The notes: a model not told the origin generated them from the letters alone. A DNA stretch of 64,000 nt from JAKFWF01 sp963750535 (GCA_963750535.1 CAVVRF010000028.1:425675-489674), one strand, 5' to 3'. Shown: positions 18,898-28,764, counted from the first letter of the stretch. Made by a program: numbers and translations.

Positions 18898-19989
18898 ATG
18901 GACCGCCGCCGGTTTATTGCGGGCGCGGGTGCTGGGATCGCAGCCGCGTCAGCCATTCCTATGCCTGCCATCGCCCAGGGTGTGCGCGAGCTCAAGATGG
19001 TCACTACCTGGCCGAAGACTTTGCCAGGCCTCCAATCGGGCGCGGAGCGCGTCGCGCGGTCGATCACCGCGCTGTCGGGCGGGCGGCTGCAGGTCAAGGT
19101 GTTCGCGGCCGGCCAGTTGGTCGGCGCCTTCGAGTCGTTCGACGCCGTCTCGTCCGGCCTCGCCGATATGTACCATTCGTCGGAGATTACCTGGCACAAT
19201 CGGTCCGCCGCACTCTCCTACTTCTGCAACGTCCCATTCGGGTTGACGGCCGCCGAGATCAACGCATGGGTCTACTATGGTGGCGGTCAAGCGTTGTGGG
19301 ACGAGCTGAGCGCGGGTTTTGGCCTCAAGCCGTTCCTGTGCGGAAACACCGGCCCTCAGATGGGCGGCTGGTTCACCAAGGAGCTGACTGGCATCGAGTC
19401 CTACAAGGGCCTGCGTTACCGCATGCCCGGTCCGGGTGGCGAGGTGCTGGGGCGGCTTGGCGCCGTGGTGGTGAATTTGCCGGGCGGCGAGATCATCCCG
19501 GCGCTGCGGTCGGGTGCCATCGACGCAAGCGAGTTCGCCGGTCCCTGGCTCGACATGGCATTTGGCCTGCACAAGGCGGCCAAGTATTACTACTATCCAG
19601 GCTTCCACGAGCCGGGGGCGGCGCTGTCGCTTGTCGTCAACAAGAAGCTGTGGGACGGCCTCGGCAGCAACGAGCGTAGCGTTATCGAGACGGCCGCGGC
19701 GGGCGAGAACTGTCTTTCACTGGCGGAAATGACCGCAAACAACGCGGCCTCGCTCGAGTTGCTTGCCAACGATCCGACGATCCAGATCCGCAAAGTCGAC
19801 GACGTGACGCTGCAGTCGCTGGGAAAGCTCAGCGGCGAGGTGCTCGCCGAATCCAGTCGAAAGGACGAGCTGACGCGGCGGATCTACGACAGCTACATGA
19901 AGTTCCGAACGGCGGCCGTTCGCTGGGGAGAGATTTCGGATCGCGCCTATCTCAACGCGCGTGCCTTGAAGTTCCCGATTGGAGGTTGA
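18898..19989 (+). CDS. TRAP-type (DctP family) periplasmic binding protein, copy 1
   Basis: A 363-residue binding protein with a twin-arginine-like leader: MDRRRFIAGAGAG, a hydrophobic alanine-rich stretch, and a cleavage-like PAIAQG near residue 28. The mature protein starts ELKMVTTWPKT and has the DctP fold features GGRLQVKVFAAGQLV, the family arginine region GLRYRMPGPGGEVL and a KYYYYPGFHEPG lobe. GGAGGG lies five bases before the ATG. No DctQ or DctM permease gene is adjacent or elsewhere in the window. Copy 1 differs from copies 2 and 3 around SEITWHNRSAALSYF. It may act as transporter receptor with distant partners or as ligand sensor for the downstream kinase. Confidence 0.9.
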   Translation: MDRRRFIAGAGAGIAAASAIPMPAIAQGVRELKMVTTWPKTLPGLQSGAERVARSITALSGGRLQVKVFAAGQLVGAFESFDAVSSGLADMYHSSEITWHNRSAALSYFCNVPFGLTAAEINAWVYYGGGQALWDELSAGFGLKPFLCGNTGPQMGGWFTKELTGIESYKGLRYRMPGPGGEVLGRLGAVVVNLPGGEIIPALRSGAIDASEFAGPWLDMAFGLHKAAKYYYYPGFHEPGAALSLVVNKKLWDGLGSNERSVIETAAAGENCLSLAEMTANNAASLELLANDPTIQIRKVDDVTLQSLGKLSGEVLAESSRKDELTRRIYDSYMKFRTAAVRWGEISDRAYLNARALKFPIGG

Positions 19990-20103
19990 TGGCGACCGAC
20001 CGGGAGATGGCTTTCGGGGCGAGTTTGACGACGAGAGCAAACCGACCGGCTGCAGCGGCTGCTGGGTAGAACTTCGTCGCCGCTCGCCGCCGCAGGACGC
20101 TGA
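19989..20103 (+). pseudogene. Decayed copy of the response-regulator 3' end (duplication scar)
   Basis: This 115-bp spacer aligns base by base with the last 120 bp of the response-regulator gene (18747-18866). Both begin ATGGC-ACCGACCG-GAGA-GGCT. Both contain CTGCAGCGGCTGCTGGG without mismatch, and both end CGCTCGCCGC-GC-GGAC-CTGA. About five bases are lost and the reading frame is broken. The next 30 bases also match the leader of copy 1 (TTCGCAAAGGAG). It is non-coding now and records the event that created binding protein 2. Confidence 0.85.
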
Positions 20104-20133
20104 ATGAGGATCCAGGTTCGCAAAGGAGAAGTC

Positions 20134-21228
20134 ATGGATCGTCGCCAAGTCATTGCCTGGGCGGGCGCCGGGATTGCTGCCACCGCGTCGGCCTTTCCGA
20201 AACCTGCCATCGCTCAGGGCGCGCGCGAGCTCAAGATGGTCACCACCTGGCCGAAAGACTTTCCGGGTCTCGGCACCAGCGCGGAGCGCGTCGCGCAGTC
20301 GATCACCGCGCTGTCGGGCGGGCGCCTTCAGGTCAAGGTATTCGCGGCCGGTCAGCTGGTCAGCGCATTCGAGTCGTTCGATGCGGTCTCGTCCGGGCTT
20401 GCCGACATGTACCACGGGGCGGAAACGTACTGGGAGGGGCGCTCCGCCGCATTCAGCTACTTTAACGCCATCCCATTCGGCTTCACCGCTGCGGAGATGA
20501 ACGCGTGGGTCTACTACGGCGGCGGTCAGGCGCTGTGGGATGAGCTCAGCGCTGGGTTCGGCCTCAAGCCGTTCCTGTGCACCAATACCGGTGCGCAGAT
20601 GGGCGGTTGGTTCACTAAGGAGCTGACCGGCGTCGAGTCCTACAAGGGCCTGCGCTACCGCATGCCGGGCCTCGGCGGCGAGGTGCTGCGGCGGCTCGGC
20701 GCCGTGGTGGTCAACCTGCCGGGAGGCGAGATCATCCCGGCGCTGCGGTCGGGTGCCATCGACGCGAGTGAATTCGTCGGCCCCTGGATCGACATGGCGT
20801 TGGGGCTGCACAAGGCGGCCACGTATTACTACTATCCAGGCTTCCACGAGCCGGGGTCGGCGCAATCCCTCGTCGTCAACAAGAAGCTGTGGGACAGCCT
20901 CGGGCCCACCGACCGAAGCGTCATAGAAACCGCCGCGGCGGCCGAGAACAATTTGTCGCTGGCGGAATTCACCGCCAATAATGCCGCCGCGCTCGAGGTG
21001 CTGGCCAACGATCCGGCGATACAGATTCGCAAGTTCGACGACGCAATCCTGCAATCGCTCGGAAAGCTCAGCGGCGAGGTGCTCGCCGATACCAGTCGCA
21101 AGGACGACCTGACCCGACGCGTCTACGACAGCTTCATGAAGTTCCGAACAGCGACCGTTCGCTGGAGCGAGATTTCGGATCGCGCCTATCTCAATGCCCG
21201 TGCCCTGAAGTTCCCGATCGGAGGTTGA
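20134..21228 (+). CDS. TRAP-type (DctP family) periplasmic binding protein, copy 2
   Basis: A 364-residue paralogue of copies 1 and 3. ATG at 20134 follows AAGGAGAAGTC. The leader MDRRQVIAWAGAG keeps the arginine pair but loses the usual Phe/Leu after it, so Tat export is less certain than for copy 1. The mature part begins ELKMVTTWPKDF. The pocket-lining region reads GAETYWEGRSAAFSYFNAIP, different from copy 1 (SEITWHNRS) and copy 3 (GAETYWDARSTAFTYFNIIP), suggesting altered ligand preference. It ends RALKFPIGG like copy 1. Confidence 0.9.
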   Translation: MDRRQVIAWAGAGIAATASAFPKPAIAQGARELKMVTTWPKDFPGLGTSAERVAQSITALSGGRLQVKVFAAGQLVSAFESFDAVSSGLADMYHGAETYWEGRSAAFSYFNAIPFGFTAAEMNAWVYYGGGQALWDELSAGFGLKPFLCTNTGAQMGGWFTKELTGVESYKGLRYRMPGLGGEVLRRLGAVVVNLPGGEIIPALRSGAIDASEFVGPWIDMALGLHKAATYYYYPGFHEPGSAQSLVVNKKLWDSLGPTDRSVIETAAAAENNLSLAEFTANNAAALEVLANDPAIQIRKFDDAILQSLGKLSGEVLADTSRKDDLTRRVYDSFMKFRTATVRWSEISDRAYLNARALKFPIGG

Positions 21229-21275
21229 TGGCGGCTGGCAAGCCGAGCCTGCCACGTCGCGAGGAGAGAAAGACC

Positions 21276-22370
21276 ATGGATCGTCGCCGGCTTATTGCGA
21301 GCGCGGCCGTTGGTATCGCAGCCGCCGCTTCTGCCTTTCCGAAGCCCGCCATTGCCCAGGGCATGCGCGAGCTCAAGATGGTCACCACCTGGCCAAAAAA
21401 TTTCCCGGGTCTCGGGACCAGCGCCGAGCGCGTCGCGCAGTCGATCACCGCACTCTCCGGCGGGCGCATGCAGGTCAAGGTGTTCGGAGCCGGCCAGATG
21501 GTCGGTCCCTTCGAAGCTTTCGATGCCGTCTCGTCCGGGCTTGCCGATATGTACCACGGGGCGGAAACTTACTGGGACGCGCGTTCCACCGCATTCACCT
21601 ATTTCAACATCATCCCATTTGGCTTTACCGCCGCCGAGATGAATGCGTGGGTCCACTTCGGCGCCGGTCAGGCGCTATGGGATGAGCTCAGCGCAGGATT
21701 CGGCCTCAAGCCGTTCTTGTGCACCAATACCGGTGTTCAAATGGGCGGCTGGTTCACCAAGGAGCTGACCGGCATAGAGTCCTACAAGGGCTTACGCTAC
21801 CGCATGCCGGGCCTTGGCGGCGAGGTGCTGCGACGGCTCGGCGCCGTGGTGGTCACCCTGCCCGGGGGCGAGATCATCCCTGCGCTGCAGTCGGGCGCCA
21901 TCGATGCGAGCGAGTGGGTCGGCCCGTGGCTGGACATGGTCTTGGGGCTGCACAAGGCGGCCAAGTATTACTACTATCCGGGCTTCCACGAGCCGGGGGC
22001 GGCGCTATCGCTCGTTGTCAACAAGAAGCTGTGGGACAGCCTCGGACCAACCGACCGCAGCGTCATAGAAACCGCCACGGCGGCCGAGAGCAATATGTCG
22101 TTGGCGGAATTCAACGCCAAGAATGCCGCCGCGCTCGAGCTGTTGGCCAACGATCCGGCGATCCAGATCCGCAAGTTCGACGACACGATCCTGCAATCGC
22201 TTGGCAAGATCACCGGCGAGGTACTTGCCGAAGCCAGCCGCAAAGACGACCTGACGCGACGGGTCTACGACAGCTTCATGAAGTTCCGGACGTCAGCCGT
22301 TCAGTGGAGCGAGGTTTCGGAGCGCAGCTATCTCAATGCCCGCGCCCTGAAGTTCCCGTTTGGAGGATGA
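21276..22370 (+). CDS. TRAP-type (DctP family) periplasmic binding protein, copy 3
   Basis: A 364-residue paralogue. ATG at 21276 follows GAGGAGAGAAAGACC. Twin-arginine-like leader MDRRRLIASAAVG, cleavage near PAIAQG. It is closer to copy 2 than to copy 1 (shared FPGLGTSAERVAQS, ETYW, CTNTG, SLGPTDRSVIET), so the 2/3 split is the younger duplication. Differences cluster at WVHFGAGQ (others WVYYGGGQ), GGRMQVKVFGAGQMV and SEWVGPWLDMVL. It is followed after 55 bases by the hybrid kinase on the same strand, consistent with co-transcription. Confidence 0.9.
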   Translation: MDRRRLIASAAVGIAAAASAFPKPAIAQGMRELKMVTTWPKNFPGLGTSAERVAQSITALSGGRMQVKVFGAGQMVGPFEAFDAVSSGLADMYHGAETYWDARSTAFTYFNIIPFGFTAAEMNAWVHFGAGQALWDELSAGFGLKPFLCTNTGVQMGGWFTKELTGIESYKGLRYRMPGLGGEVLRRLGAVVVTLPGGEIIPALQSGAIDASEWVGPWLDMVLGLHKAAKYYYYPGFHEPGAALSLVVNKKLWDSLGPTDRSVIETATAAESNMSLAEFNAKNAAALELLANDPAIQIRKFDDTILQSLGKITGEVLAEASRKDDLTRRVYDSFMKFRTSAVQWSEVSERSYLNARALKFPFGG

Positions 22371-22425
22371 TGACGGCCGGCATGCCCGCCCATTCGAGCA
22401 GATCGAAATACGGTGCCGAGAAGAG

Positions 22426-25400
22426 ATGAGTCTCGTGAAGTTTGACCAATCAACCCTGGTTCGCAGGCCGACGGCCCTCGCCGGCATGCTGTCCCGGCTC
22501 GGTGTGGGCAGTCGACTGCTGCTGGCGTTCCTCGGTATCAGCGGTCTGGCGGTGGTTGGCGCGGCTGTCGCGATCTTTTCATTCCGCGAGATCGGCGACG
22601 CTCTCGATCGCATCACGGCGCGCCGGGTCCCGGCAGCGCTGGCATCGCAGGAGGTATCGCGACAAGCCGAACGTATCGTCTCAGCGGCGCCGTCGCTGCT
22701 CGCCGCGGCGACACCGGCCGAGCACAGCGAGCGCTCCCAGAGAATCAGAACCGAGATGGAGGCACTTGGCGCACTGCTGGGAGGCCTCGAAGGTCGTGGC
22801 GCTGACAGCGTCGCCCTCGGTTCGATGCGATCAACCGTCAGCAGGCTCCAGATCAATCTCGCATTGCTCGACCAACTGGTTGCGGATCGTATTGTCCTGA
22901 GCGAACGCAAACGCAGCCGACTGCGCAATGCGCTCGAAATCGATACCGAAAGCCAAGGCCTGCTGACACCGTGGCTGCAGATCGTCGACGGCGAGATCGT
23001 GCAGTCCCGCCGGATAGTCAATGATGCCACGCTTCCAGCCGACGAGCGATCGCAAGCCGGAGGACGGCTGGTCAGCTCGACCGCGGCTTACCAGACCTTG
23101 CAGCGTGTACAATTCCTGGTCACGTTTGTAAGCGATCGATTGCAGCAAATCGCGTCAACCGACGACGCTGACCAGGTGCGCGTGCACGTGTTTCGAATCC
23201 AGCAGGCGCTGAATGAAGCCAGGCAGTTGACAGCCAACCTCGACCCACGACTGCAGCCACTCTTGGCGGGCAGGCTCGAACTCGTTTCGTGCCCATGTGG
23301 CGGGAGCCGACAGTACCCCCGAATTGCGACTGCGGGAGCTTGCCATCGTCGCCCAGGCTACGCGCCATCTGACCGAGAATACATCGCTCTCGGGAGAACT
23401 CACCAACGCAGTGGATCGGCTTGTTGCGGTTGCCAAGCGGGACATCGCGCAGGCGAATGAAGATGCGCAGTCGATTCAAAAATTGAGTTCGACGGTTTTG
23501 ATTTCAGCCGTCCTTCTCAGCCTTCTCAGTTCCATCCTGATTGTCTGGCTCTATGTGGGGCGCAGCATCGTCTCGCGGATAAGTGCGCTCAGCCGCAGCA
23601 TGCATGCGATAGCCGAGGGCAATCTTGAGGCCAGCGTTCCAGCCGGCGGCAGCGATGAGATCGGCCGGATGGCCGCGGCACTCGCAGTGTTTCGCGCAAC
23701 GGCGATCGAGGTCAAGGAATTGAACGTGCGCGAGATCACCGCGGCCCGACGCCGCCTGGTCGACGCGATCGAAAGCATCTCCGAGGGCTTCTCGCTCTAC
23801 GACGCCGACGACAAGTTGGTGATCTTCAACAAGCGCTACCGGGACATGCACGGCGCCGGCAGCATCGATATCGTACGACAGGGCGTGACGTTCGAAACGA
23901 TCCTTCGCAATGCAGCCGCGCACGGCGACATCCGCGACGCAGGCAGTGGCATCGACGCCTGGATCGCGGAACGTCTGGTCCGGCATCGCGACCCCAAGGG
24001 CACGCATGTGCAACGCCGCTCCGACGGGCGCTGGATCCAGATCAACGAGCGCAAGACCGACGACGGTGGCACGGTCGCGATCTACACCGATATCAGCGAG
24101 CTGAAGCAGGCGGAACAGGCGATCCAGGAAAGCGAGAAGCGGCTGCGCGTAATCGCCGAGGCCGCTCCAATGGCAGTGCTGATCGTCACCTTTGAGGACG
24201 GGATCATCCAATATGCCAATCGGCGATTCTGCGAGATGTTCGGGTTCGAGGGATCGTCGGCGCTGGGCTTGCAGGCGAGATCACTATACGCAGATCCGCA
24301 GCACCGCGCGAAATTCATCGACGCATTGCGCCGAGCGTGGCCATGTGGAAGGCATGGAGATTCTGTTCAAGCGGTGCAGTGGCGAGGAGTTCTGGGCGCT
24401 GCTGGCGTCCCAACGCATCGAGTTCGAGGGGCGGCCGGCGATGATCTCGGGACTCGCCGACATCAGCGACCGCAAGCGCATGGAAGGCCAGCTGCACAAG
24501 GCGATCTGGGCGGCCGAGCAGGCTGACCGCGCGAAGTCCGACTTCGTCGCCAATATGAGCCATGAATTGCGGACGCCACTGAACGCCATTATCGGCTACA
24601 GCGAGATCCTGTTCGAGGACGCCCAGGCCGCGGGGCGGGATTCCGACATGGCCGACCTGCGAAAGATCCAGGATGCCGGCAAGCACTTGCTCGGCCTGAT
24701 CGATAACGTCCTCGATCTATCCAAGATCGAAGCCGGTAAGATGACGCTCTATCTCGAAACCTTCGAGTTGCGGCCGATGATCGACAGCGTCGCGGCCACC
24801 GTTGCTGCGCTGGCCAAGAAGAATCACAATTCACTCGTGGTGCGCAGCGCCGACGATGTCGGCACGATGCACGCCGATCTGACCAAGGTCCGGCAGACGT
24901 TGTTCAACCTCCTCAGCAACGCCTGCAAGTTCACGCGCAACGGGACCATCACCCTGACCGCGCAGCGAGAGTTCGACACGGCCGGCGACTGGATCGTGTT
25001 CGAGGTGATCGATACCGGCATCGGCATGACGCCAGAGCAGCAGTCGAGGATATTCGAGGCCTTCACTCAGGCGGATGATTCGACGGCACGGAACTATGGC
25101 GGCACCGGACTGGGCCTTTCCATCACCAAAAGCTTCTGCCGGCTGATGGGCGGCGACGTGACACTGTCGAGCGAAGCCGGCAAGGGGACGACTTTCACGG
25201 TCCGGTTGCCGGCGGTCACGCGAGCTTCATCGGACACTGCGGTTGCGCCATCAGGGGAGCGTCCGGAGAGCCCGCAAATCACTGCTCCCGAGGACGCGCC
25301 CACAGTACTTGTGGTCGACGACGATGCCTATGCGCGCGAGTTGCTGCGCCGGCATTTGCAGCGGACCGGCTACGCAGTACGGATGGCCACAAATGGCGAG

Positions 25401-26056
25401 GAGGCGATACAGCTCGCCCGCACGCTGCAACCCGATGTCGTCACGCTCGATGTCCTGATGCCCCAGATGGACGGATGGGCCGTTCTTGCAGCCATGAAAG
25501 CTGATGTCGCGCTCGCCGACATCCCCGTCATCATGGTGACGATCACGGAGAACCAGGGGATCGGCTTCTGCCCTTGGCGCCGCCGACTACCTCATGAAGC
25601 CGATCGATCGCGAACGATTGATCCGGGCACTGGATAAATGCTGTCCGGGCGGCGCGCGCAGGCACGTGCTGATCATCGAGGATGATCGCCCCGGCCAGCG
25701 AGCTGATGCGGCGCACCTTGCAGCAGATCGATTGCACGGTCACGGAGGCAGAAAACGGTCGGTTCGGTCTCGAGCGCTTGAGCGAGGAATTGCCCGACGT
25801 GATTCTGCTCGACCTGATGATGCCCGAGATGGACGGATTTGAGTTCATTGCAAAGGTCCGCGCCGATCCGCGATGGCGGCGCATCCCGGTCATTGTCGTC
25901 ACTGCAAAGCTCCTCACCGACCACGATCGGATTCGCCTCAACGGCCAGGTGCAGCACCTGGTGCAGAAAGGCGAGTACAGCAACAAGGCCGTGCTGGCGG
26001 CGCTCGACGAACTGGTGCCGCGCCATGCTCGGCGAGCCAGGCCGGATCGGCCATGA
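22426..26056 (+). pseudogene. Membrane hybrid histidine kinase (HAMP-PAS-PAS-HisKA-HATPase-REC-REC), four frameshifts
   Basis: Read through the shifts this is a kinase of about 1200 residues. The order is membrane span 1 (RLLLAFLGISGLAVVGAAVA), a periplasmic helical domain of about 280 residues, and span 2 (VLISAVLLSLLSSILIVWLY). HAMP and PAS (ESISEGFSLYDADD) follow, then a second PAS (AEAAPMAVLIVTFED). The HisKA box is SHELRTPLNA (His codon at 24561). ATPase boxes NLLSNACKF, DTGIGM and GTGLGLS come next, then receiver 1 (TLDVLMPQMDG) and receiver 2 (LLDLMMPEMDG). Single-base insertions near 23285, 24330, 25553 and 25686 shift the frame each time; all signature residues survive. It follows the binding-protein array, whose products could feed its periplasmic domain. 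Decay or sequencing error cannot be separated here. Confidence 0.8.
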
Positions 26057-27641
26057 GCGGTACCGACACCGAAAGGCACGCGCCTGGCGCATCCAGCTGA
26101 CACTCGTTCGTCAGAGGTTGCTCTCCCCGGCCAATGCCATGCTCGGCTACGCAGAAATCGTGCACGAGGAGGCCACTCGACAGTGTCGGCCGGACATCCT
26201 CCCCGACTTGAGCCGTATTCTCGCCGCAGCCCGCGATCTCGCCGGCAAGGTCGACCAGCTGGTAGACGGTGGTCACGCCAGGGCTCCGCCCGGCCCAGTG
26301 GCAGCCACGCACGAGCAGGAGCTGCGTCACGAGCTGCGCACGCCTCTCAACGCGATCAAGGGCTATGGCGAGATGTTGCGCCAGGATATGGTCGATTTCT
26401 CAAGCGACTCGCCGCGGGCCGATCTCGATCGCCTGCTGGCGACGGCGAATGACCTGCTGTTGCGTCTCGATCGCATCCTGCAATTGCCGACCGATGTCGG
26501 CGCGAAGAGCCTCGATCCCGATCAGCCCGGCGCGATCATGCTCGGCGATTCGATGCGCGGCCCAGGCCCGCCGGAGGGCAACCGAATACTGTCGTCGAAA
26601 CGGGCTCAATTCTCGTCGTGGACGATATCGAGGCCAACCGCGATCTTCTGTCGCGGCGATTGACCCGCGATGGCCATCGCGTCGTTTCGGTGGCCGGGGC
26701 TATCAAGCGCTGCAGGCGCTCGACGATGAAGAGTTCGACCTCGTCCTGCTCGATTTCATGATGCCGGATATCAGCGGGTTCGATGTGCTGGTGCAGATAA
26801 AGGCCGATGAGAGGTTGCGGCGGGTTCCGGTCATCATGATCACGGCCTTGGCGGAGACCGAGAGCGCCCTGCGCTGCATCGAGGCCGGGGCCGAGGACTA
26901 TCTGCCGAAGCCGTTCGATCCGATTCTGCTGCGGGCACGGATCAATGCGTGCATCCACAAGAAGCGCTGGCGCGACCGCGAGCAGGAGTATCTGCGTCGA
27001 ATCGAGGCCGGGACCGCCAAGTTCGAGCGGCTGTTGCTCGAGCATTCTGCCCGAACAGGTCATTGGACGACTGAATCGCGGCGAGACGATCATCGCCGAT
27101 CGCTTCGAGTGCGTAAGCGTCTTGTTCGCCGATCTTGTCGGCTTCACCGAGCACTCGGCACGAACTACGCCAGCCGCGCTGGTCGAGTATCTGAACCGAG
27201 CTGTTCTCGGAGTTCGATGCGCTTGCTCGCGAACTGGGCGTCGAGAAGATCAAGACGATCGGCGACGCCTACATGGCCGTCGCCGGCGTACCCGATCCGA
27301 ACCCCAATCACTTTGCCGCAATCGCGAACATGGCACTCGGCATGATCGATCGACTGGAATGCGTAAACGGATATTTCGGCTGGTCCCTGCAAATCCGGAT
27401 CGGCATCCATTCAGGTCCCGTCGTGGCCGGCATCGTTGGCAAGCACCGGTTCAATTACGACGTCTGGGGAGACACGGTAAATGTCGCCAGCAGGCTCGAG
27501 GCCCATTCCCTCCCCAACAGGATCCACGTGTCCCTTGATATCGCCCGCCGCCTTGCCGGCGCATTCGTGCTGGAATCGCGCGGCAGCATTGAAGTAAAGG
27601 GCAAGGGTCGACTGGAGACGTTTTTCTTGAGCCGGAGCTAG
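26053..27641 (+). pseudogene. Class III adenylate/guanylate cyclase with HisKA-like and receiver domains, multiple frameshifts
   Basis: Start overlaps the kinase stop (ATGA). Domain order: an N-terminal dimerisation segment with RHELRTPLNAIKGYGEML (a HisKA-like box) but no ATPase domain, a receiver (ILVVDDIEANRDLL, acceptor Asp in VLLDFMMPDISG, Lys in YLPKPFD), then a CHD cyclase domain. The cyclase site is complete: first metal Asp in LFADLVGFT, second in IGDAYMA, adenine-type Lys before it (EKIKT), Asp in VWGDTVN and the Asn/Arg pair in NVASRLE. That pattern favours ATP. Shifts near 26085, 26565, 26697, 27045 and 27203 break the frame. The exact N-terminus is unclear because the first shift falls about ten codons in. 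Confidence 0.75.
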
Positions 27642-27867
27642 GCGTGAGCAGGCTGGCGACAGCACCAGCCCTGGCCGCCTGCGTGTCGCATCCGATGTGC
27701 CATCGAATGCGAAAAGAGGGAAGACGAGCGATCGGAACGCGGTGCGGTCAAGCGCGCCCGTTGGGATGGACAACTCCGGGAAAATGTATCTAGACTTTGT
27801 CAACGCCTTGGAGCTTTGCGATGCGGTGACGCAATGCCAGAAGTGCGCCTCCATAGTGAGTACCGCA

Positions 27868-28743
27868 ATGACGAATTCCAGTCGCACATCGCTTGATTTG
27901 CTGAGTAGCTGGGTCATTGCGCGGGTACCCGACAACGCCGCGCGCTGGTTCGATGAACAGCGCAAGCGCCTTGCGTCGAAGCCAACTGACAAGGACGTCT
28001 ATCTCGCCCTGGGCTACGCAACGCGCAAACTCGGCAAGAGCGATCTCGACCTGAAGCCACGCGAACTTGCCGATGCCGAGGCGGTTCGGTACGGCTGGGA
28101 CCCATCCGACTGGAGTATCGATCAGGCCGCCCGGATAGCGTTCGTGCTTGCAAGTTACGATGGCGACGCCGAGCGGTTCCGCGCGCGCCTGGAGCAACTC
28201 TTCAACACCGCAGACATCGGTGAGTTGATAGCGTTCTATCGTGGCCTGCCGCTGTACCCGGACGCCAAGCTCCACGTGGCGCGCGCACGCGAAGGTACGC
28301 GCAGTGCCATGCAGCCGGTTTTCGAGGCGGTGGCGCATCGCAATCCGTTCGCGAAGGAGCAGTTCGACGAGAACGCCTGGAATCATATGGTCCTGAAGGC
28401 GCTGTTCGTCGGCAGCAGGCTGGCGCCGATCCAGGGGCTCGACGAGCGGGCCAATCCGCGGCTCATGCGGATGCTGTGTGATTATGCGCATGAGCGATGG
28501 GCGGCGGGCCGCGCGATCTCGCCCGAGCTTTGGCGCTGCGTCGGTCCGCATGCCGACGCGGCGGCGGTTCAGGATCTGTCCCGGGTGCTGAAGTCCGGCG
28601 ATGCCGTGGAACGGCAGGCGGCGGCATTGGCATTGTCGGCCGCGCCCGGGAACGGTGCGGCGCAGGCACTGCAGTCGGCGCCGGAGCTGCTGGCTGCGGC
28701 CAGGGCTGGCGCGCTCAAGTGGGCCGATATCGCGCGCGGCTGA
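27868..28743 (+). CDS. eboA: EboA family protein
   Basis: A 291-residue, mostly helical cytoplasmic protein without catalytic motif, recognised as EboA from sequence (LLSSWVIARVPDNAARWFDEQ at the start, WNHMVLKALFVGSRLAPIQG in the middle) and from its neighbours. The ATG at 27868 is chosen because the conserved region begins right there; the open frame extends to 27697 with weaker sites, so up to 57 more residues are possible. It heads the ebo cluster (A, B here; F, D, E, C to the right). EboA's biochemical role is unknown; in cyanobacteria the ebo set is needed for scytonemin precursor handling. Followed by eboB after 21 bp. Confidence 0.85.
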   Translation: MTNSSRTSLDLLSSWVIARVPDNAARWFDEQRKRLASKPTDKDVYLALGYATRKLGKSDLDLKPRELADAEAVRYGWDPSDWSIDQAARIAFVLASYDGDAERFRARLEQLFNTADIGELIAFYRGLPLYPDAKLHVARAREGTRSAMQPVFEAVAHRNPFAKEQFDENAWNHMVLKALFVGSRLAPIQGLDERANPRLMRMLCDYAHERWAAGRAISPELWRCVGPHADAAAVQDLSRVLKSGDAVERQAAALALSAAPGNGAAQALQSAPELLAAARAGALKWADIARG

Positions 28744-28764
28744 CACGGATGGAGGCACGCTGCC

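Larger units (their letters stand above)
18747..22370 (+). repeat. Tandem array: three copies of a TRAP-type binding-protein gene, one with an attached response-regulator tail
   Basis: Three consecutive genes encode proteins of 363-364 residues that are alike along their whole length, for example GLRYRMPG, LPGGEIIPAL and KAAKYYYYPGFHEPG in all or nearly all copies. The spacer between copies 1 and 2 is a decayed copy of the end of the response-regulator gene plus its leader, so the duplicated unit was regulator tail plus binding-protein gene. The spacer between copies 2 and 3 has shrunk to 47 bases and keeps only the first bases of that tail. Confidence 0.85.

Noticed and set aside
19717..21255. 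A 512-codon open frame antisense to the binding-protein array, and similar long antisense frames elsewhere (for example 11723-12847 plus, 1728-2927 plus)
   Set aside because: They are shadows of high-GC coding sequence: composition is rich in Arg/His/Gly, no domain is recognisable and they exactly overlay well-supported genes.
27655..27674. GGCTGG/CCAGCC stem after the cyclase gene as terminator
   Set aside because: Only six base pairs, an eight-base loop and no T-run.
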